The notes under the pieces are model-generated. The model was not told where the DNA came from. It did not search any database and worked only from the letters and a program-made list of their open reading frames with translations. Shown here piece by piece: positions 36,524-46,971 of a DNA stretch of 64,000 bases. A program made the position numbers and the translations under genes. Every line of letters begins with the position of its first letter. Position 1 is the first letter of the stretch. The stretch is from Profundibacter amoris (GTDB lineage Bacteria; Pseudomonadota; Alphaproteobacteria; Rhodobacterales; Rhodobacteraceae), in the NCBI RefSeq assembly GCF_003544895.1, contig NZ_CP032125.1, positions 3,424,001-3,488,000 of the forward strand, written 5' to 3'.

Positions 36524-38782
36524 TTAGCCCACCTTGCAGGCGGCCAGAATAGCCATGTTCAGAATGTCGTTAGATGTGGACACTGTGGAACAAATCTGGA
36601 TCGAGGCATCAATCCCCGTCAGGATCGGCCCGATCACCGTTGCCCCCGCCATTTCCTGCATCAGCTTGACCGAAATCGACGCCGAATGTCGCGCCGGAAC
36701 CACCAGCACATTGGCCGGACCGGTCAGGCGGCTGAACGGATATTGCGCCATCGCCTTGGCGTTCAAGGCCACGTCTACAGTCATCTCGCCTTCGAATTCA
36801 AACGACACGCCGCGCTTTTCCAGTACCTCCGGCGCCAGGTGCATTTTCTCGGCCCGCTCGGACACCGGATAGCCAAAGGTCGAGAAGCTGACAAAGGCTA
36901 CACGCGGCTCTAACCCAAGGGATTTTGCCACATCTGCCCCGCGTTCGGCAATGGTGGCCAGATCTTCTTCATCGGGCCATTCATGCACCAAAGTGTCAGC
37001 AATCAACACAATTTTCCCGCTATGCAGAACTGCGGTCACCCCGACAGCCCCGTCCGCCGCCGAAGCATCGAAGACATGGTTTATCAACTGCATCACATGG
37101 GCCGATTTGCGTGTTGCACCTGTCACCAGTCCGTCGCCATGTCCGTGCGCCAGCATCAGCGCGGAAAACACATGGCGATCGCGTGCGGCAAGGCGATGTA
37201 TATCGGAGCGGTCATAACCCTTGCGCTGCAAGCGTTTGTAAAGGAAATCCTTATACATCGCGAGGTGCTCGGTTTTGGCGGCGTTCACCACCTCCAGTTC
37301 GCTAACCGCATCGCCCATGCCGGCGGCTTCCAGTTTGGCCTTTACGTCATTATCACGCCCCACCACCAGCGCATGACCAAGGCCCGCGCGTTGATAGGCA
37401 ACCGCGGCGCGCAGAACCCGCACATCATCACCTTCGGCAAAGATCATCCGCCGTTGCGCCGCCTTGGCGCGCGCGTGGATACCACGAAGGATAGACGCCG
37501 TAGGATCAAGCCGCTCTTTCAGCGATTCCCGATAGCCGTCCATATCGACAATCGGACGACGGGCAACACCGGTATCCATACCCGCTTTGGCCACCGCAGG
37601 CGGGATTGTGTAAATCAGACGCGGGTCAAACGGAGCGGGGATAATGTAGTCACGCCCGAAACTCAGCGCGCGACCATAGGCCATCGCCACTTCGTCTGGC
37701 ACATCTTCGCGGGCCAGTTCGGCCAAAGCATGGGCACAAGCGATTTTCATATCGTCATTGATGGCGCGCGCGTGGATGTCCAGCGCCCCGCGAAACAGGT
37801 AGGGAAAGCCCAGCACGTTGTTTACCTGATTGGGGTAATCTGAACGTCCCGTGGCAACGATGGCATCCTCGCGCACCGCGTGGGCCTCTTCCGGTGTGAT
37901 TTCGGGATCTGGGTTAGCCATGGCGAAAATAACCGGATCTTTGGCCATTTCGGAAACCATTTCCTGCGTCACAGCCCCCTTAACGGAAACGCCCAGAAAC
38001 ACATCCGCACCACTCATCGCCTCTTCCAGTGTGCGCAGGTCGGTATTGGCGGCATGGGCCGATTTCCATTGGTTCATACCCTCTTTGCGGCCCTGATAAA
38101 TCACGCCTTTGGTGTCGCATAACAAGCAGTTGTCATGCTGTGCACCCATGGATTTAATCAGCTCGATACAGGCGATACCGGCAGCACCGGCCCCGTTTAC
38201 AACAATGCGGCAATCCTCAATCTTTTTGCCCGACAGGTGCAGCGCATTGATCAAACCGGCGGCGCAAATCACTGCCGTGCCGTGCTGATCATCGTGAAAG
38301 ACGGGAATGTCCATTTCCTCTTTCAATCGCTGCTCGATGATAAAGCATTCCGGCGCCTTGATATCTTCAAGGTTAATCCCACCAAAAGCAGGCCCCATCA
38401 GGCGCACCGCGTTGATGATTTCGTCAGGGTCGTGGGTGTCCAGTTCGATGTCGATAGAATTCACATCGGCAAAGCGTTTGAACAGCACCGCCTTGCCCTC
38501 CATCACTGGTTTGGACGCCAGTGCGCCCAGATTGCCCATACCCAGAATGGCCGATCCATTGGTGATCACCGCAACCATATTCCCCTTATTTGTATAGTCA
38601 TACGCAGTTTCGGGGTTTTCCGCGATCGCCTCGACCGGTACCGCCACGCCGGGGCTATAGGCCAGCGACAGATCGCGCTGGGTGGTCATCGGTTTGGTTG
38701 GGATAATCTCGTATTTACCAGGAACGGGGTTCAGGTGGTAGGCCAGCGCCTCTTCATCGGTGAATTTATTATTGTTGGACAT
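36524..38782 (-). CDS. maeB: NADP-dependent malic enzyme with phosphotransacetylase-like domain
   Basis: 752 aa, the long MaeB form. The N-terminal malic domain (~15-165) contains LSLAYSPGVAVP and the metal/substrate region FHDDQHGTAVI. The NAD(P)-binding domain (~170-410) has VNGAGAAGIACIEL. The C-terminal ~320 residues are a phosphotransacetylase-like module (RMIFAEGDDVRVLRAA, LVTGATRKSAH) known in the family to be regulatory. It decarboxylates malate to pyruvate with NADPH. Divergent from mutS with 129 bp between the starts. Confidence 0.95.
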   Translation of the reverse strand: MSNNNKFTDEEALAYHLNPVPGKYEIIPTKPMTTQRDLSLAYSPGVAVPVEAIAENPETAYDYTNKGNMVAVITNGSAILGMGNLGALASKPVMEGKAVLFKRFADVNSIDIELDTHDPDEIINAVRLMGPAFGGINLEDIKAPECFIIEQRLKEEMDIPVFHDDQHGTAVICAAGLINALHLSGKKIEDCRIVVNGAGAAGIACIELIKSMGAQHDNCLLCDTKGVIYQGRKEGMNQWKSAHAANTDLRTLEEAMSGADVFLGVSVKGAVTQEMVSEMAKDPVIFAMANPDPEITPEEAHAVREDAIVATGRSDYPNQVNNVLGFPYLFRGALDIHARAINDDMKIACAHALAELAREDVPDEVAMAYGRALSFGRDYIIPAPFDPRLIYTIPPAVAKAGMDTGVARRPIVDMDGYRESLKERLDPTASILRGIHARAKAAQRRMIFAEGDDVRVLRAAVAYQRAGLGHALVVGRDNDVKAKLEAAGMGDAVSELEVVNAAKTEHLAMYKDFLYKRLQRKGYDRSDIHRLAARDRHVFSALMLAHGHGDGLVTGATRKSAHVMQLINHVFDASAADGAVGVTAVLHSGKIVLIADTLVHEWPDEEDLATIAERGADVAKSLGLEPRVAFVSFSTFGYPVSERAEKMHLAPEVLEKRGVSFEFEGEMTVDVALNAKAMAQYPFSRLTGPANVLVVPARHSASISVKLMQEMAGATVIGPILTGIDASIQICSTVSTSNDILNMAILAACKVG

Positions 38783-38911
38783 CGTCGGGCTTTCTATTTT
38801 CGTTTATACCCCAATAACGCCGAATTGGGCCGGTCACAACATCGGCCTTTTGCGGGTTCCACATCGGGCGGCGAATTTGTAGTATCGCGGCAGTTTGAAC
38901 CGGGGGGTTAG

Positions 38912-41563
38912 ATGAATATCGCCAAAACATCCGTCACGCCAATGATGGCGCAGTTTCTGGAAATAAAAGCCGAATACAGGGATGCGCTTTTGTTTTACCG
39001 GATGGGCGATTTCTATGAAATGTTCTTTGACGATGCTGTCGCAGCGGCCGAGGCACTGGACATCGCCCTGACCAAACGCGGCAAGCATCTGGGCGAGGAT
39101 ATTCCGATGTGTGGCGTGCCTGTGCGTGCGGCCGAAGGGTATTTCCTGACGCTGATCCGCAAAGGGTTTCGCGTTGCGGTGTGCGAACAGATGGAGGACC
39201 CCGCCGAGGCGAAAAAACGCGGCTACAAGGCTGTTGTCAAACGCGAGGTTGTGCGGCTGGTCACACCGGGCACATTGACCGAGGATTCATTGCTGGACGC
39301 ACGACGGCACAATTTTCTGGCCGCCTATTCCGAGGTGCGCGGCGAGGGGGCTTTGGCCTGGGTCGACATTTCCACCGGCGTGTTTCATGTGATGCCTTGC
39401 CCACAGGTGAAACTGGGACCGGAACTGGCGCGCCTGTCTCCGCGTGAACTGGTGGTGTCCGAGCAGATGGAAGCGGAATTGGCCGAGTTAGTGACTGATA
39501 TTGGCGCATCCCTGACTGCCTTGTCCCCCGCCAGTTTCGATAGCACAGCGGCAGAAAAACGGCTGACGGAGCTGTTCAAGGTCGGCACGATGGAGGCTTT
39601 TGGCCAGTTCTCCCGCGCGGAAAATTCAGCGATGGGTGCGATTGTTGAGTGGCTGGACATTACCCAGAAGGGGCAGTTGCCCCTGTTGCGTCCACCGGTG
39701 CGCGAAAGTGCTGACGGGGCAATGCAGATTGACGCGGCAACGCGGCGTAATCTGGAGCTGACCCGCAGTTTAAGCGGCGGGCGTGAGGGATCGCTGATTG
39801 CGGTGATTGACCGGACCATCACAGCGGGCGGCGGGCGGTTGCTGGAACGGCGATTATCCAGTCCGTCGCGGAACTTGCCCGCAATACATGCGCGACAGGA
39901 TGCGGTTTCCTTTATGATCGAAAACAGCGCCTTTGCCGATGCCCTGCGCGACGATTTGCGCAAGACCCCCGATATGGACCGCGCGGTTTCACGTCTGGGA
40001 CTGGATCGGGGCGGGCCGCGGGATTTGACAGCGGTGCGCGACGGGCTGGCACAGGCCGGCAGTATTGCGGCGCGGGCAGACGGGCTGGAACTGCCCGCAA
40101 TTCTGGCCGACGCGGTGGATGCCCTACGCGGGCATGACGAATTGCTGGACCTGCTGGAACAGGCGCTGGTTGCCGATCCGCCCTTGCTGGCCCGCGATGG
40201 CGGATTCATTGCACCCGGCTATAACGCCGATCTGGACGAGGCCCGAACCCTGCGCGACGAGGGGCGCAGCGTGATTGCCGGAATGCAGGCCGAATATATC
40301 GAACAAACCGGTATTCAAGCGTTGAAGATCAAGCATAACAATGTGCTGGGCTATTTCATCGAAACCACGGCGAAACATGCCGATCTGATGCTGTCTGCCC
40401 CCCTGTCCGAAACATTCATCCACCGGCAAACCACGGCCAATGCAGTGCGGTTCACCACGGTGCCTTTGTCGGAGATGGAAACCAAAATCCTGAACGCAGG
40501 CAACAGGGCGCTGGAGGTTGAAAAGCGGCTCTATTCCGTGCTGAAAGACGCTATTCTGGCCCAATCCGGCCCCGTTAATCTGGCCGCTGCCGCGCTGGCG
40601 GAAATTGATCTGGCCTGTGCCTTTGCCGATCTGGCAACCGGCGAAAACTGGTGCAAACCCATTGTCGATGACAGCCGCGCCTTTGAAATTTTCGGCGGGC
40701 GGCATCCCGTGGTGGAGCGGGCCTTGCGCCAACAGGGGGGTGCGCCGTTTATTGCCAATGATTGCGATCTGGCCGATGGTTCGGACGGGGCAGATATATG
40801 GCTGCTGACTGGACCGAATATGTCGGGTAAATCAACCTTTCTGCGTCAGAACGCGCTGATTGCCCTACTGGCACAGATCGGATCCTATGTTCCTGCGAAT
40901 CATGCCCATATCGGGCTGGTGTCACAGTTGTTCAGCCGTGTCGGGGCGTCGGATGATCTGGCAAGGGGGCGCTCGACATTCATGGTGGAAATGGTCGAAA
41001 CCGCCGCGATCTTGAATCAGGCGGATGACCGCGCGTTGGTCATACTGGATGAAATCGGGCGCGGAACGGCGACATATGACGGGTTGTCCATCGCATGGGC
41101 CACGCTGGAACATTTGCACAATGTCAACCAGAGCCGCGCCTTGTTCGCCACGCATTACCATGAAATGACGGCCCTTTCCGACAAACTGGACGGTGTGGAA
41201 AACGCCACCGTGACGGTCAAGGAATGGGATGGCGACGTGATCTTCCTGCACGAGGTCAAAAAGGGTGCGGCGGACCGGTCATACGGGGTGCAGGTGGCAC
41301 GATTGGCGGGATTGCCGGAAACCGTGGTTGCCCGCGCGCGGGTGGTTCTGGAAATGTTGGAGAAAGGCGAGCGCGAAGGCAAAGTCGGGCAAAAGGCGTT
41401 GATCGACGATTTGCCGCTGTTTTCAGCGACACCCGCGACGACAGCACCGATGCAGGCGAAAGAGTCGGAAATCGAAAACCGCTTGAAGAACATACTGCCG
41501 GACGAGCTAACCCCGAAAGAGGCGCTCGCCCTGTTGTATGAGTTAAAAGAGCTGGAAACCTAG
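38912..41563 (+). CDS. mutS: DNA mismatch repair protein MutS
   Basis: 883 aa. The N-terminal mismatch-binding motif is GDFYEMF (Phe-X-Glu, ~residues 32-38). The ATPase has Walker A GPNMSGKST (~residue 635), Walker B VILDEIGRGTATYDG and ATHYHEMTAL. It finds mismatches and starts repair with MutL, which is not in this window. The C-terminal ~60 residues contain a helix-turn-helix-like end for dimerisation. The stop shares CTAG with the convergent grpE gene. Confidence 0.97.
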   Translation: MNIAKTSVTPMMAQFLEIKAEYRDALLFYRMGDFYEMFFDDAVAAAEALDIALTKRGKHLGEDIPMCGVPVRAAEGYFLTLIRKGFRVAVCEQMEDPAEAKKRGYKAVVKREVVRLVTPGTLTEDSLLDARRHNFLAAYSEVRGEGALAWVDISTGVFHVMPCPQVKLGPELARLSPRELVVSEQMEAELAELVTDIGASLTALSPASFDSTAAEKRLTELFKVGTMEAFGQFSRAENSAMGAIVEWLDITQKGQLPLLRPPVRESADGAMQIDAATRRNLELTRSLSGGREGSLIAVIDRTITAGGGRLLERRLSSPSRNLPAIHARQDAVSFMIENSAFADALRDDLRKTPDMDRAVSRLGLDRGGPRDLTAVRDGLAQAGSIAARADGLELPAILADAVDALRGHDELLDLLEQALVADPPLLARDGGFIAPGYNADLDEARTLRDEGRSVIAGMQAEYIEQTGIQALKIKHNNVLGYFIETTAKHADLMLSAPLSETFIHRQTTANAVRFTTVPLSEMETKILNAGNRALEVEKRLYSVLKDAILAQSGPVNLAAAALAEIDLACAFADLATGENWCKPIVDDSRAFEIFGGRHPVVERALRQQGGAPFIANDCDLADGSDGADIWLLTGPNMSGKSTFLRQNALIALLAQIGSYVPANHAHIGLVSQLFSRVGASDDLARGRSTFMVEMVETAAILNQADDRALVILDEIGRGTATYDGLSIAWATLEHLHNVNQSRALFATHYHEMTALSDKLDGVENATVTVKEWDGDVIFLHEVKKGAADRSYGVQVARLAGLPETVVARARVVLEMLEKGEREGKVGQKALIDDLPLFSATPATTAPMQAKESEIENRLKNILPDELTPKEALALLYELKELET

Positions 41564-42123
41564 CCCTTGGGCGTAGACGAAACGCCAACTTGCGCGGGGC
41601 GCAGCAGGCGATCGTGCAGCATGAAGCCTTCGGCGGATACCTGAATGATGTCGCCGGATTTGGTGTCGGGCAGGGGGGCCTCGAACATGGATTCATGAAA
41701 ATTCGGATCGAACCGGTCACCAACCTTGGGCGCAATCCGCACAATCCCGTGCTTTTCAAACACATGCAGCAGTTCACGCATGGTCAGCTCGATCCCTTCG
41801 ATCAAGGGGCCGGATACCGCGCGTTGTTCGTCCGTCACCGTTTCCAGCGCCCGCTTCAGACTATCATAAACCGGCAACATATCGCGGGCCATTTTGGACC
41901 CGCCGTATTGCTCGGCTTCGCGGCGGTCACGCTCGCTGCGTTTGCGCGAATTTTCAGCATCGGCAAGCGCCCGCATGAAACGGTCTTTCATCTCGTCCCG
42001 CTCGGCGCGCATTTGCTCCAGCTCGTCTACCTCGGCGGCTGCGTCTTCTTCTTCGATCCGGTCCTGCTCGGCTTCGAGCGACTCGATATCGTCCAGAAAT
42101 TCGTCTTTGTTTTCGTTTGCCAT
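41560..42123 (-). CDS. grpE: Nucleotide exchange factor GrpE
   Basis: 187 aa. An acidic coiled-coil N-terminus (IESLEAEQDRIEEEDAAAEVDELEQMRAERDEM region, residues ~13-46) is followed by the conserved FLRYLAD-like segment (here FMRALADAENSRKRSERDR), then VYDSLKRAL and a beta-domain ending in VGDRFDPNFHE. It speeds ADP release from DnaK. The gene is 10 bp downstream of hrcA on the same strand, the usual heat-shock pair; dnaK and dnaJ are elsewhere. Confidence 0.95.
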   Translation of the reverse strand: MANENKDEFLDDIESLEAEQDRIEEEDAAAEVDELEQMRAERDEMKDRFMRALADAENSRKRSERDRREAEQYGGSKMARDMLPVYDSLKRALETVTDEQRAVSGPLIEGIELTMRELLHVFEKHGIVRIAPKVGDRFDPNFHESMFEAPLPDTKSGDIIQVSAEGFMLHDRLLRPAQVGVSSTPKG

Positions 42124-42133
42124 TTTCTTTTCC

Positions 42134-43192
42134 TTAGCCCTGATCCGAAATCAGTTTTCCAACCAGTTGCGCTGTGTAATCGACAATCGGTACGATCCGC
42201 CCGTAATTCAGACGCGTAGGGCCAATGACCCCGACCGCACCGATAATCTTTCGGTCAGAGTTCATATAAGGGGAAACGACCAAAGATGAACCCGAAAGTG
42301 AGAATAATTTGTTCTCGGAGCCAATAAAAATGCGCACACCTTCGCCTTCTTCGGTCAATTCCAGAAATTCGGCGATGTCGCGTTTGCGTTCCAGATCGTC
42401 AAACAGGGAACGGATGCGTTCCAGATCAACAGATTCGGAATCATCCAGCAGGTTTGAACGCCCGCGAACGATCAGACGTTCATAGTTGTCATCGTCATTG
42501 TCCCACAGGGCAAAGCCGCTTTCGACCAGCGCGCGGGCAAGACTGTCAATCTCCTGACGCCGGTTCTGAATTTCCTGCCCGATGGTCTGGCGCAATTCCG
42601 ACAGGGTGCGCCCCTCGGCCAAGGCGTTCAGGAAATTCGCCGCCTCGCGCAGGGAAGACGGGGTTTGACCGACCGGCGGGGTAAAAACGCGGTTTTCCAC
42701 GTTGCCATCAGCGAACACCAACACCACAAGGGCGCGATCGGGAGCAAGGCTGACAAATTCAATGTGCTTGATCGGGGCTTCGTGTTTGGGGGCCAGAACC
42801 AGTGATGCGCCATGGGTCATGCCGGACAAGGCCGAGCCAACACGGTCCAGCAGGGAATTCACATCGCTTGCCTCGCCCACTGTTGCGTCGATTTTCTGGC
42901 GGTCGTCCGATTGCAAATCGCCCACTTCCAGCAATCCATCCACAAACATCCGCAAGCCATGTTGCGTCGGGATACGCCCCGCCGACACATGCGGTGAATC
43001 CAGCAGGCCCAGATGTTCCAGATCCTGCATCACATTGCGAATGGTCGCTGCACTTACCTTTTCGCTTAACGAACGGGTAAGCGTGCGCGAGCCAATCGGG
43101 CCACCCGTTTCCAGATAGCTTTCCACCACCAGCCGGAACACCTCGCGACTGCGGGCGTTCATTTCGGCAAATATTTCGCTGCCATCACTCAT
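42134..43192 (-). CDS. hrcA: Heat-inducible transcription repressor HrcA
   Basis: 352 aa. The N-terminal winged helix (~10-80) includes FRLVVESYLETGGPIGSRTL and AATIRNVMQDLEHLGLL, then HVSAGRIPTQHGLRMFVD. A GAF-like domain and the late sequence ASSLVVSPYMNSDRKIIGAVGVIGPTRLNYGRIVPIVDYTA are typical. HrcA binds CIRCE operators at chaperone genes. I found no good CIRCE in its own 72-bp upstream gap. Divergent from rph. Confidence 0.95.
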   Translation of the reverse strand: MSDGSEIFAEMNARSREVFRLVVESYLETGGPIGSRTLTRSLSEKVSAATIRNVMQDLEHLGLLDSPHVSAGRIPTQHGLRMFVDGLLEVGDLQSDDRQKIDATVGEASDVNSLLDRVGSALSGMTHGASLVLAPKHEAPIKHIEFVSLAPDRALVVLVFADGNVENRVFTPPVGQTPSSLREAANFLNALAEGRTLSELRQTIGQEIQNRRQEIDSLARALVESGFALWDNDDDNYERLIVRGRSNLLDDSESVDLERIRSLFDDLERKRDIAEFLELTEEGEGVRIFIGSENKLFSLSGSSLVVSPYMNSDRKIIGAVGVIGPTRLNYGRIVPIVDYTAQLVGKLISDQG

Positions 43193-43264
43193 CGGGCACT
43201 TTCAGGTTGCTTTTGCGCTGTTAGCACAGGTATCTCAGCATAGCTTATATATAAAGGACACACC

Positions 43265-43975
43265 ATGCGCCCCTCTGGTAGAAATGTAGACGAAATGCGC
43301 CCGATTTCAATCGAGACCGGCATAACAAAACACGCCGAAGGATCCTGCCTGATAAAATGCGGCGATACCCATGTGTTGTGCACCGCCACGATCGACCCCG
43401 GCGTGCCGCGGTTTTTGAAGGGGTCCGGTCTGGGATGGGTCACGGCGGAATACGGCATGTTGCCCCGCGCCACCAACACCCGGATGCGCCGCGAGGCCAA
43501 GAACGGGCAATCCGGACGCACACAGGAAATCCAGCGTCTGATTGGCCGGTCCTTGCGCGCCGGTGTCGATCGGGTGGCTTTGGGCGAACGTCAGATCACT
43601 GTGGATTGCGATGTGATTCAGGCCGACGGCGGTACGCGCTGTGCCTCGATCACCGGCGGTTGGGTGGCGCTGCGGTTGGCGGTGAACAAACTGATGAAAG
43701 CGGGCGATGTTATATCCGATCCGCTGGTTGATCCGGTTGCCGCCGTTAGCTGTGGCATTTACGCGGGCCAGCCGGTGCTGGATCTGGATTACCCCGAGGA
43801 TTCCGAAGCGGGCGTGGACGGGAACTTTGTTCTGCTGGGCAACGGTCAGATGATCGAAGTGCAGATGTCGGCCGAGGGATCAACCTATTCCCGTGACCAG
43901 ATGAATACTCTGCTGGATCTGGCCGACAAGGGTGTTGCCGAACTGATGGCCGCGCAACAGGCGGCAGTTGCCTGA
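43265..43975 (+). CDS. rph: Ribonuclease PH
   Basis: 236 aa. Phosphorolytic 3'-to-5' exoribonuclease that trims tRNA 3' ends. [19 protein letters not shown] opens it, with [27 protein letters not shown] and [18 protein letters not shown] as active-site regions and [18 protein letters not shown] for metal and phosphate. AAAGGAC precedes the start. It is followed by rdgB one base after the stop. Confidence 0.97.
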   Translation: MRPSGRNVDEMRPISIETGITKHAEGSCLIKCGDTHVLCTATIDPGVPRFLKGSGLGWVTAEYGMLPRATNTRMRREAKNGQSGRTQEIQRLIGRSLRAGVDRVALGERQITVDCDVIQADGGTRCASITGGWVALRLAVNKLMKAGDVISDPLVDPVAAVSCGIYAGQPVLDLDYPEDSEAGVDGNFVLLGNGQMIEVQMSAEGSTYSRDQMNTLLDLADKGVAELMAAQQAAVA

Positions 43976-43976
43976 T

Positions 43977-44585
43977 ATGCGCCGGTTTGACGGGGATAGG
44001 TTGGTGATCGCCACGCATAACACCGGGAAACTGGTGGAGATTGCCGAGTTGCTGAAACCTTTTGGGATTTCGGTGACATCCGCGGGCGAACTGGGGCTGG
44101 AAGAACCCGAGGAAACCGAAGACACATTCGCCGGCAACGCCCGTATCAAGGCGCATTTTGCAGCCAAAGCCAGCGGTTTACCTGCCTTGTCCGATGACAG
44201 CGGCATCACGGTTGACGCGCTGGACGGTGCGCCGGGGGTTTATACTGCCGATTGGGCCGAAACCCCGACGGGACGCGATTTTCCGATGGCGATGAAAAAG
44301 GTCTGGGATTTGCTGGAAAGCAAAACCGCCCCCGAGCCTCGCACAGCCGCCTTTAACTGCACCCTATGTCTGGCATGGCCGGATGGTCACGACGAAATCT
44401 TCGAAGGTCGCGTTGAAGGGCGGCTGGTTTGGCCGATGCGTGGGAAAAACGGTTTCGGGTTTGATCCGATATTCCTGCCCAACGGCCATGATCTAACCTT
44501 TGGCGAAATGGACCCCACGGACAAAAAGGCCATCAGCCACCGTGCCGATGCATTCGCCAAACTGGTTCAGGGCTGTTTTGCCTGA
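43977..44585 (+). CDS. rdgB: Non-canonical purine NTP pyrophosphatase
   Basis: 202 aa from the ATG at 43977, one base after the rph stop; a TTG at 43968 lies inside rph and is not favoured. RdgB/HAM1 removes ITP, XTP and dITP. Motifs: [14 protein letters not shown] at the N-terminus, [22 protein letters not shown], the [11 protein letters not shown] region and [10 protein letters not shown] near the C-terminus. Its stop overlaps the start of hemW. Confidence 0.96.
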   Translation: MRRFDGDRLVIATHNTGKLVEIAELLKPFGISVTSAGELGLEEPEETEDTFAGNARIKAHFAAKASGLPALSDDSGITVDALDGAPGVYTADWAETPTGRDFPMAMKKVWDLLESKTAPEPRTAAFNCTLCLAWPDGHDEIFEGRVEGRLVWPMRGKNGFGFDPIFLPNGHDLTFGEMDPTDKKAISHRADAFAKLVQGCFA

Positions 44586-45738
44586 GGATTGGCAGCAGGG
44601 GGGCTTTGGCCTCTATATCCACTGGCCGTTTTGTCAGTCAAAATGCCCCTATTGCGACTTCAATTCCCATGTAGCGGCGGAAATAGACCAGCAGAAATGG
44701 GCCCAGGCCTATGTTTCCGAAATTGGCCGTATCGCGGCAGAAACAGGCTCTAAACCGCTAAAAAGCGTGTTTTTCGGCGGCGGCACGCCCAGCCTGATGT
44801 TACCCGAAACCGTGGATGCCATCCTGACGAAGGTGCGGGAATGCTGGACGCTTGGCAACGACATTGAAATCACGCTTGAGGCCAACCCGACCTCGGTCGA
44901 GGCCAGCCGCTTTGCCGGTTACAAAGACGCCGGTGTGAACCGCGTTTCTATTGGCATTCAGGCGTTGAATGATCCCGATCTGCGCCGCCTTGGCCGTTTG
45001 CATACCGTGGCCGAGGCCCGCGCCGCCTTTGACACCGCTGCCAACCTGTTTGAGCGGATCAATTTCGACCTGATCTATGCACGTCAGGACCAATCTTTGC
45101 CTGAATGGCGCGCGGAACTGACCGAAGCATTAAATATGGCCGCTGACCACCTGTCGCTTTATCAACTGACCATCGAATCCGGCACCGCCTTTGGCGCCCG
45201 CCATGCCGCCGGTGGTTTGCACGGCCTGCCGCAAGAAGATCTGGCGGCGGATATGTATGAATTGACGCAGGAATTGACCTCGGCTGCCGGTTTTGAGGCC
45301 TACGAAATATCGAACCACGCCAAAGCCGGTTCGCAATCACACCACAACCTGATCTACTGGCAGGCAGGCGATTACGCCGGGATCGGCCCGGGGGCGCATG
45401 GGCGGCTGACTTTGAACGGGGTTCGCTATGCCACAGAATGCCCGAAGTCGCCGCAACTCTGGCTGGAATCCGTTCTGAAATCCGGCAACGGAGAACTGCC
45501 ACGTCACGCCCAGAGTCCGAATGAACGCGCGGACGAATATCTGATGATGGGGCTGCGCGTGACGGACGGGATAGACCTGTTGCGATATGAAAATCTGGCG
45601 GGTAAACAATTAAATACTTATAGTATCAATATGTTATCTGACTACGGCCTTGTTAACCTACAAAATGACCGTCTGATTGCCACCCCGCAGGGCCGCCCCG
45701 TTCTGAATGCCATCATCAAAGAACTGTTAACGGAGTAA
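44578..45738 (+). CDS. hemW: Radical SAM haem chaperone HemW
   Basis: 386 aa. The start is probably the TTG at 44578, with AGGGC upstream; it overlaps the end of rdgB, and the first residues then read (M)[17 protein letters not shown]. The cluster motif is CxxxCxxC (CQSKCPYC). GGGTPSLM and the [14 protein letters not shown] segment are typical. HemW, once called oxygen-independent coproporphyrinogen oxidase, more likely hands haem to respiratory proteins. Followed 4 bp later by the YbaN-like gene. Confidence 0.92.
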   Translation: MPEDWQQGGFGLYIHWPFCQSKCPYCDFNSHVAAEIDQQKWAQAYVSEIGRIAAETGSKPLKSVFFGGGTPSLMLPETVDAILTKVRECWTLGNDIEITLEANPTSVEASRFAGYKDAGVNRVSIGIQALNDPDLRRLGRLHTVAEARAAFDTAANLFERINFDLIYARQDQSLPEWRAELTEALNMAADHLSLYQLTIESGTAFGARHAAGGLHGLPQEDLAADMYELTQELTSAAGFEAYEISNHAKAGSQSHHNLIYWQAGDYAGIGPGAHGRLTLNGVRYATECPKSPQLWLESVLKSGNGELPRHAQSPNERADEYLMMGLRVTDGIDLLRYENLAGKQLNTYSINMLSDYGLVNLQNDRLIATPQGRPVLNAIIKELLTE

Positions 45739-45742
45739 GCGC

Positions 45743-46096
45743 ATGAAACTGGTTTGGTTACTGCTTGGCCTTGCCTCGCTTGCGTTAGGCATCATCGGTG
45801 CCTTTCTACCGCTGTTGCCTACGGTACCGCTGGTGCTGCTTTCGGCGTTTTTCTTTTCCAAATCGTCCGACAGGCTGCACGACTGGATGCTGGATCACGC
45901 TGTTTTTGGCCCTTGGATCCGTGAGTGGCGCGAAAACGGCGGGATGAGCAAACGGGTCAAAATTTACGCAACCGCGTCAATCCTTGTCGCCTTTGCGATC
46001 CCGTTCATCATTGGCCTGAAGGCCTATATCATTGCCATTCAAGGCGTCGTTTTATCCGGTGTTCTGCTGTATATTTGGACGCGCCCTACGTCGTAG
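45743..46096 (+). CDS. YbaN-type (DUF454) inner-membrane protein
   Basis: 117 aa. The family opening LVWLLLGLASLALGIIGAFLPLLPTVPLVLLSAFFFSKSS is clear, with an N-terminal hairpin of two membrane segments. LHDWMLDHAVFGPWIREWRENG forms the cytosolic loop, and two more segments end the protein. The role is unknown. It is 4 bp after hemW and overlaps the 3' end of parB by 11 bp. AACGGAG precedes the start. Confidence 0.87.
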   Translation: MKLVWLLLGLASLALGIIGAFLPLLPTVPLVLLSAFFFSKSSDRLHDWMLDHAVFGPWIREWRENGGMSKRVKIYATASILVAFAIPFIIGLKAYIIAIQGVVLSGVLLYIWTRPTS

Positions 46097-46970
46097 CCGA
46101 AAGCAAGCGGCACAGGTCGTCCAACTCCTCGAGCGTTTTATAACTGATGGTCAGCTTGCCCGATTCCTTGCCAGCCCTGTGATCAACTGAAACCTTCATC
46201 CCCAGATTGGCAGACAAATCCCCCTCCAGCGCACGGGTATCCGCATCTTTCACAGGCTGCAATTTCACCTTTTCCGGTCGGGTTGTCGGCCCCTTCGCCA
46301 GTCGCTCGGTTTCGCGAACCGATAGCCCCTGTTTCACCACCTGCCGGGCCAGCGCAATGGGGTTTTCTGTGGTGATCAGCGCCCGCGCATGACCGGCAGT
46401 CAGCTTGCCTTCTTTCAGCAAATCCAGCACCTCTTTGGGCAGTTGCAACAGACGCATCAGATTGGCGATATGACTGCGGCTTTTACCCAAAGCAGCGGCC
46501 AGCTTTTCCTGTGTGTGGCCGAATTTATCCATCAACTGCTGATAACCAGCCGCCTCTTCCACCGGATTCAGATCGGCACGCTGGATATTCTCGATAATCG
46601 CGATTTCCAGCACTTCGGTATCGGTGTAATCACGTATAATAACCGGCAGTTCATGCAGCTTGGCCATTTGCGCGGCACGCCAGCGCCTTTCGCCCGCAAC
46701 AATCTCGTAACCTATTGATTTTAATCGAACAATTAAAGGCTGGATAACACCTTTTTCCTTAATTGACGCTACCAGATCATCCATATCCTGCGTCGGAAAA
46801 TCACGCCGTGGCTGGTCCGGATTCGGGGCAATCTTTTCGATCGGAACAACCTGTTCGGCCCGCACTGCTGACCCGCCTTCAGATGCCGGTGCCGTATCCG
46901 CCGCCACGTCCGACATCAGCGCCGAAAGCCCGCGCCCCAAACCGCGCCGTTCATGTCTTTTGCTCGCCAT
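46086..46970 (-). CDS. parB: Chromosome partitioning protein ParB
   Basis: 294 aa. RGLGRGLSALMSD (~residues 8-20) marks the N-terminal end, IAPNPDQPRRDF is the ParB box region, and the CTPase-related motif GERRWRAAQMAKL lies at ~96-108. A helix-turn-helix (HTQEKLAAALGKSRSHIANLMRLL, ~150-175) binds parS. The C-terminal part should dimerise. ParB spreads from parS sites, two of which lie nearby at 48359 and 50276. Two bp after parA. Confidence 0.96.
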   Translation of the reverse strand: MASKRHERRGLGRGLSALMSDVAADTAPASEGGSAVRAEQVVPIEKIAPNPDQPRRDFPTQDMDDLVASIKEKGVIQPLIVRLKSIGYEIVAGERRWRAAQMAKLHELPVIIRDYTDTEVLEIAIIENIQRADLNPVEEAAGYQQLMDKFGHTQEKLAAALGKSRSHIANLMRLLQLPKEVLDLLKEGKLTAGHARALITTENPIALARQVVKQGLSVRETERLAKGPTTRPEKVKLQPVKDADTRALEGDLSANLGMKVSVDHRAGKESGKLTISYKTLEELDDLCRLLSATT

Positions 46971-46971
46971 C

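Noticed and set aside
43193-43264. CIRCE operator between hrcA and rph
   Set aside because: TTAGCAC occurs, but the matching GAGTGCTAA half at nine-base spacing does not.
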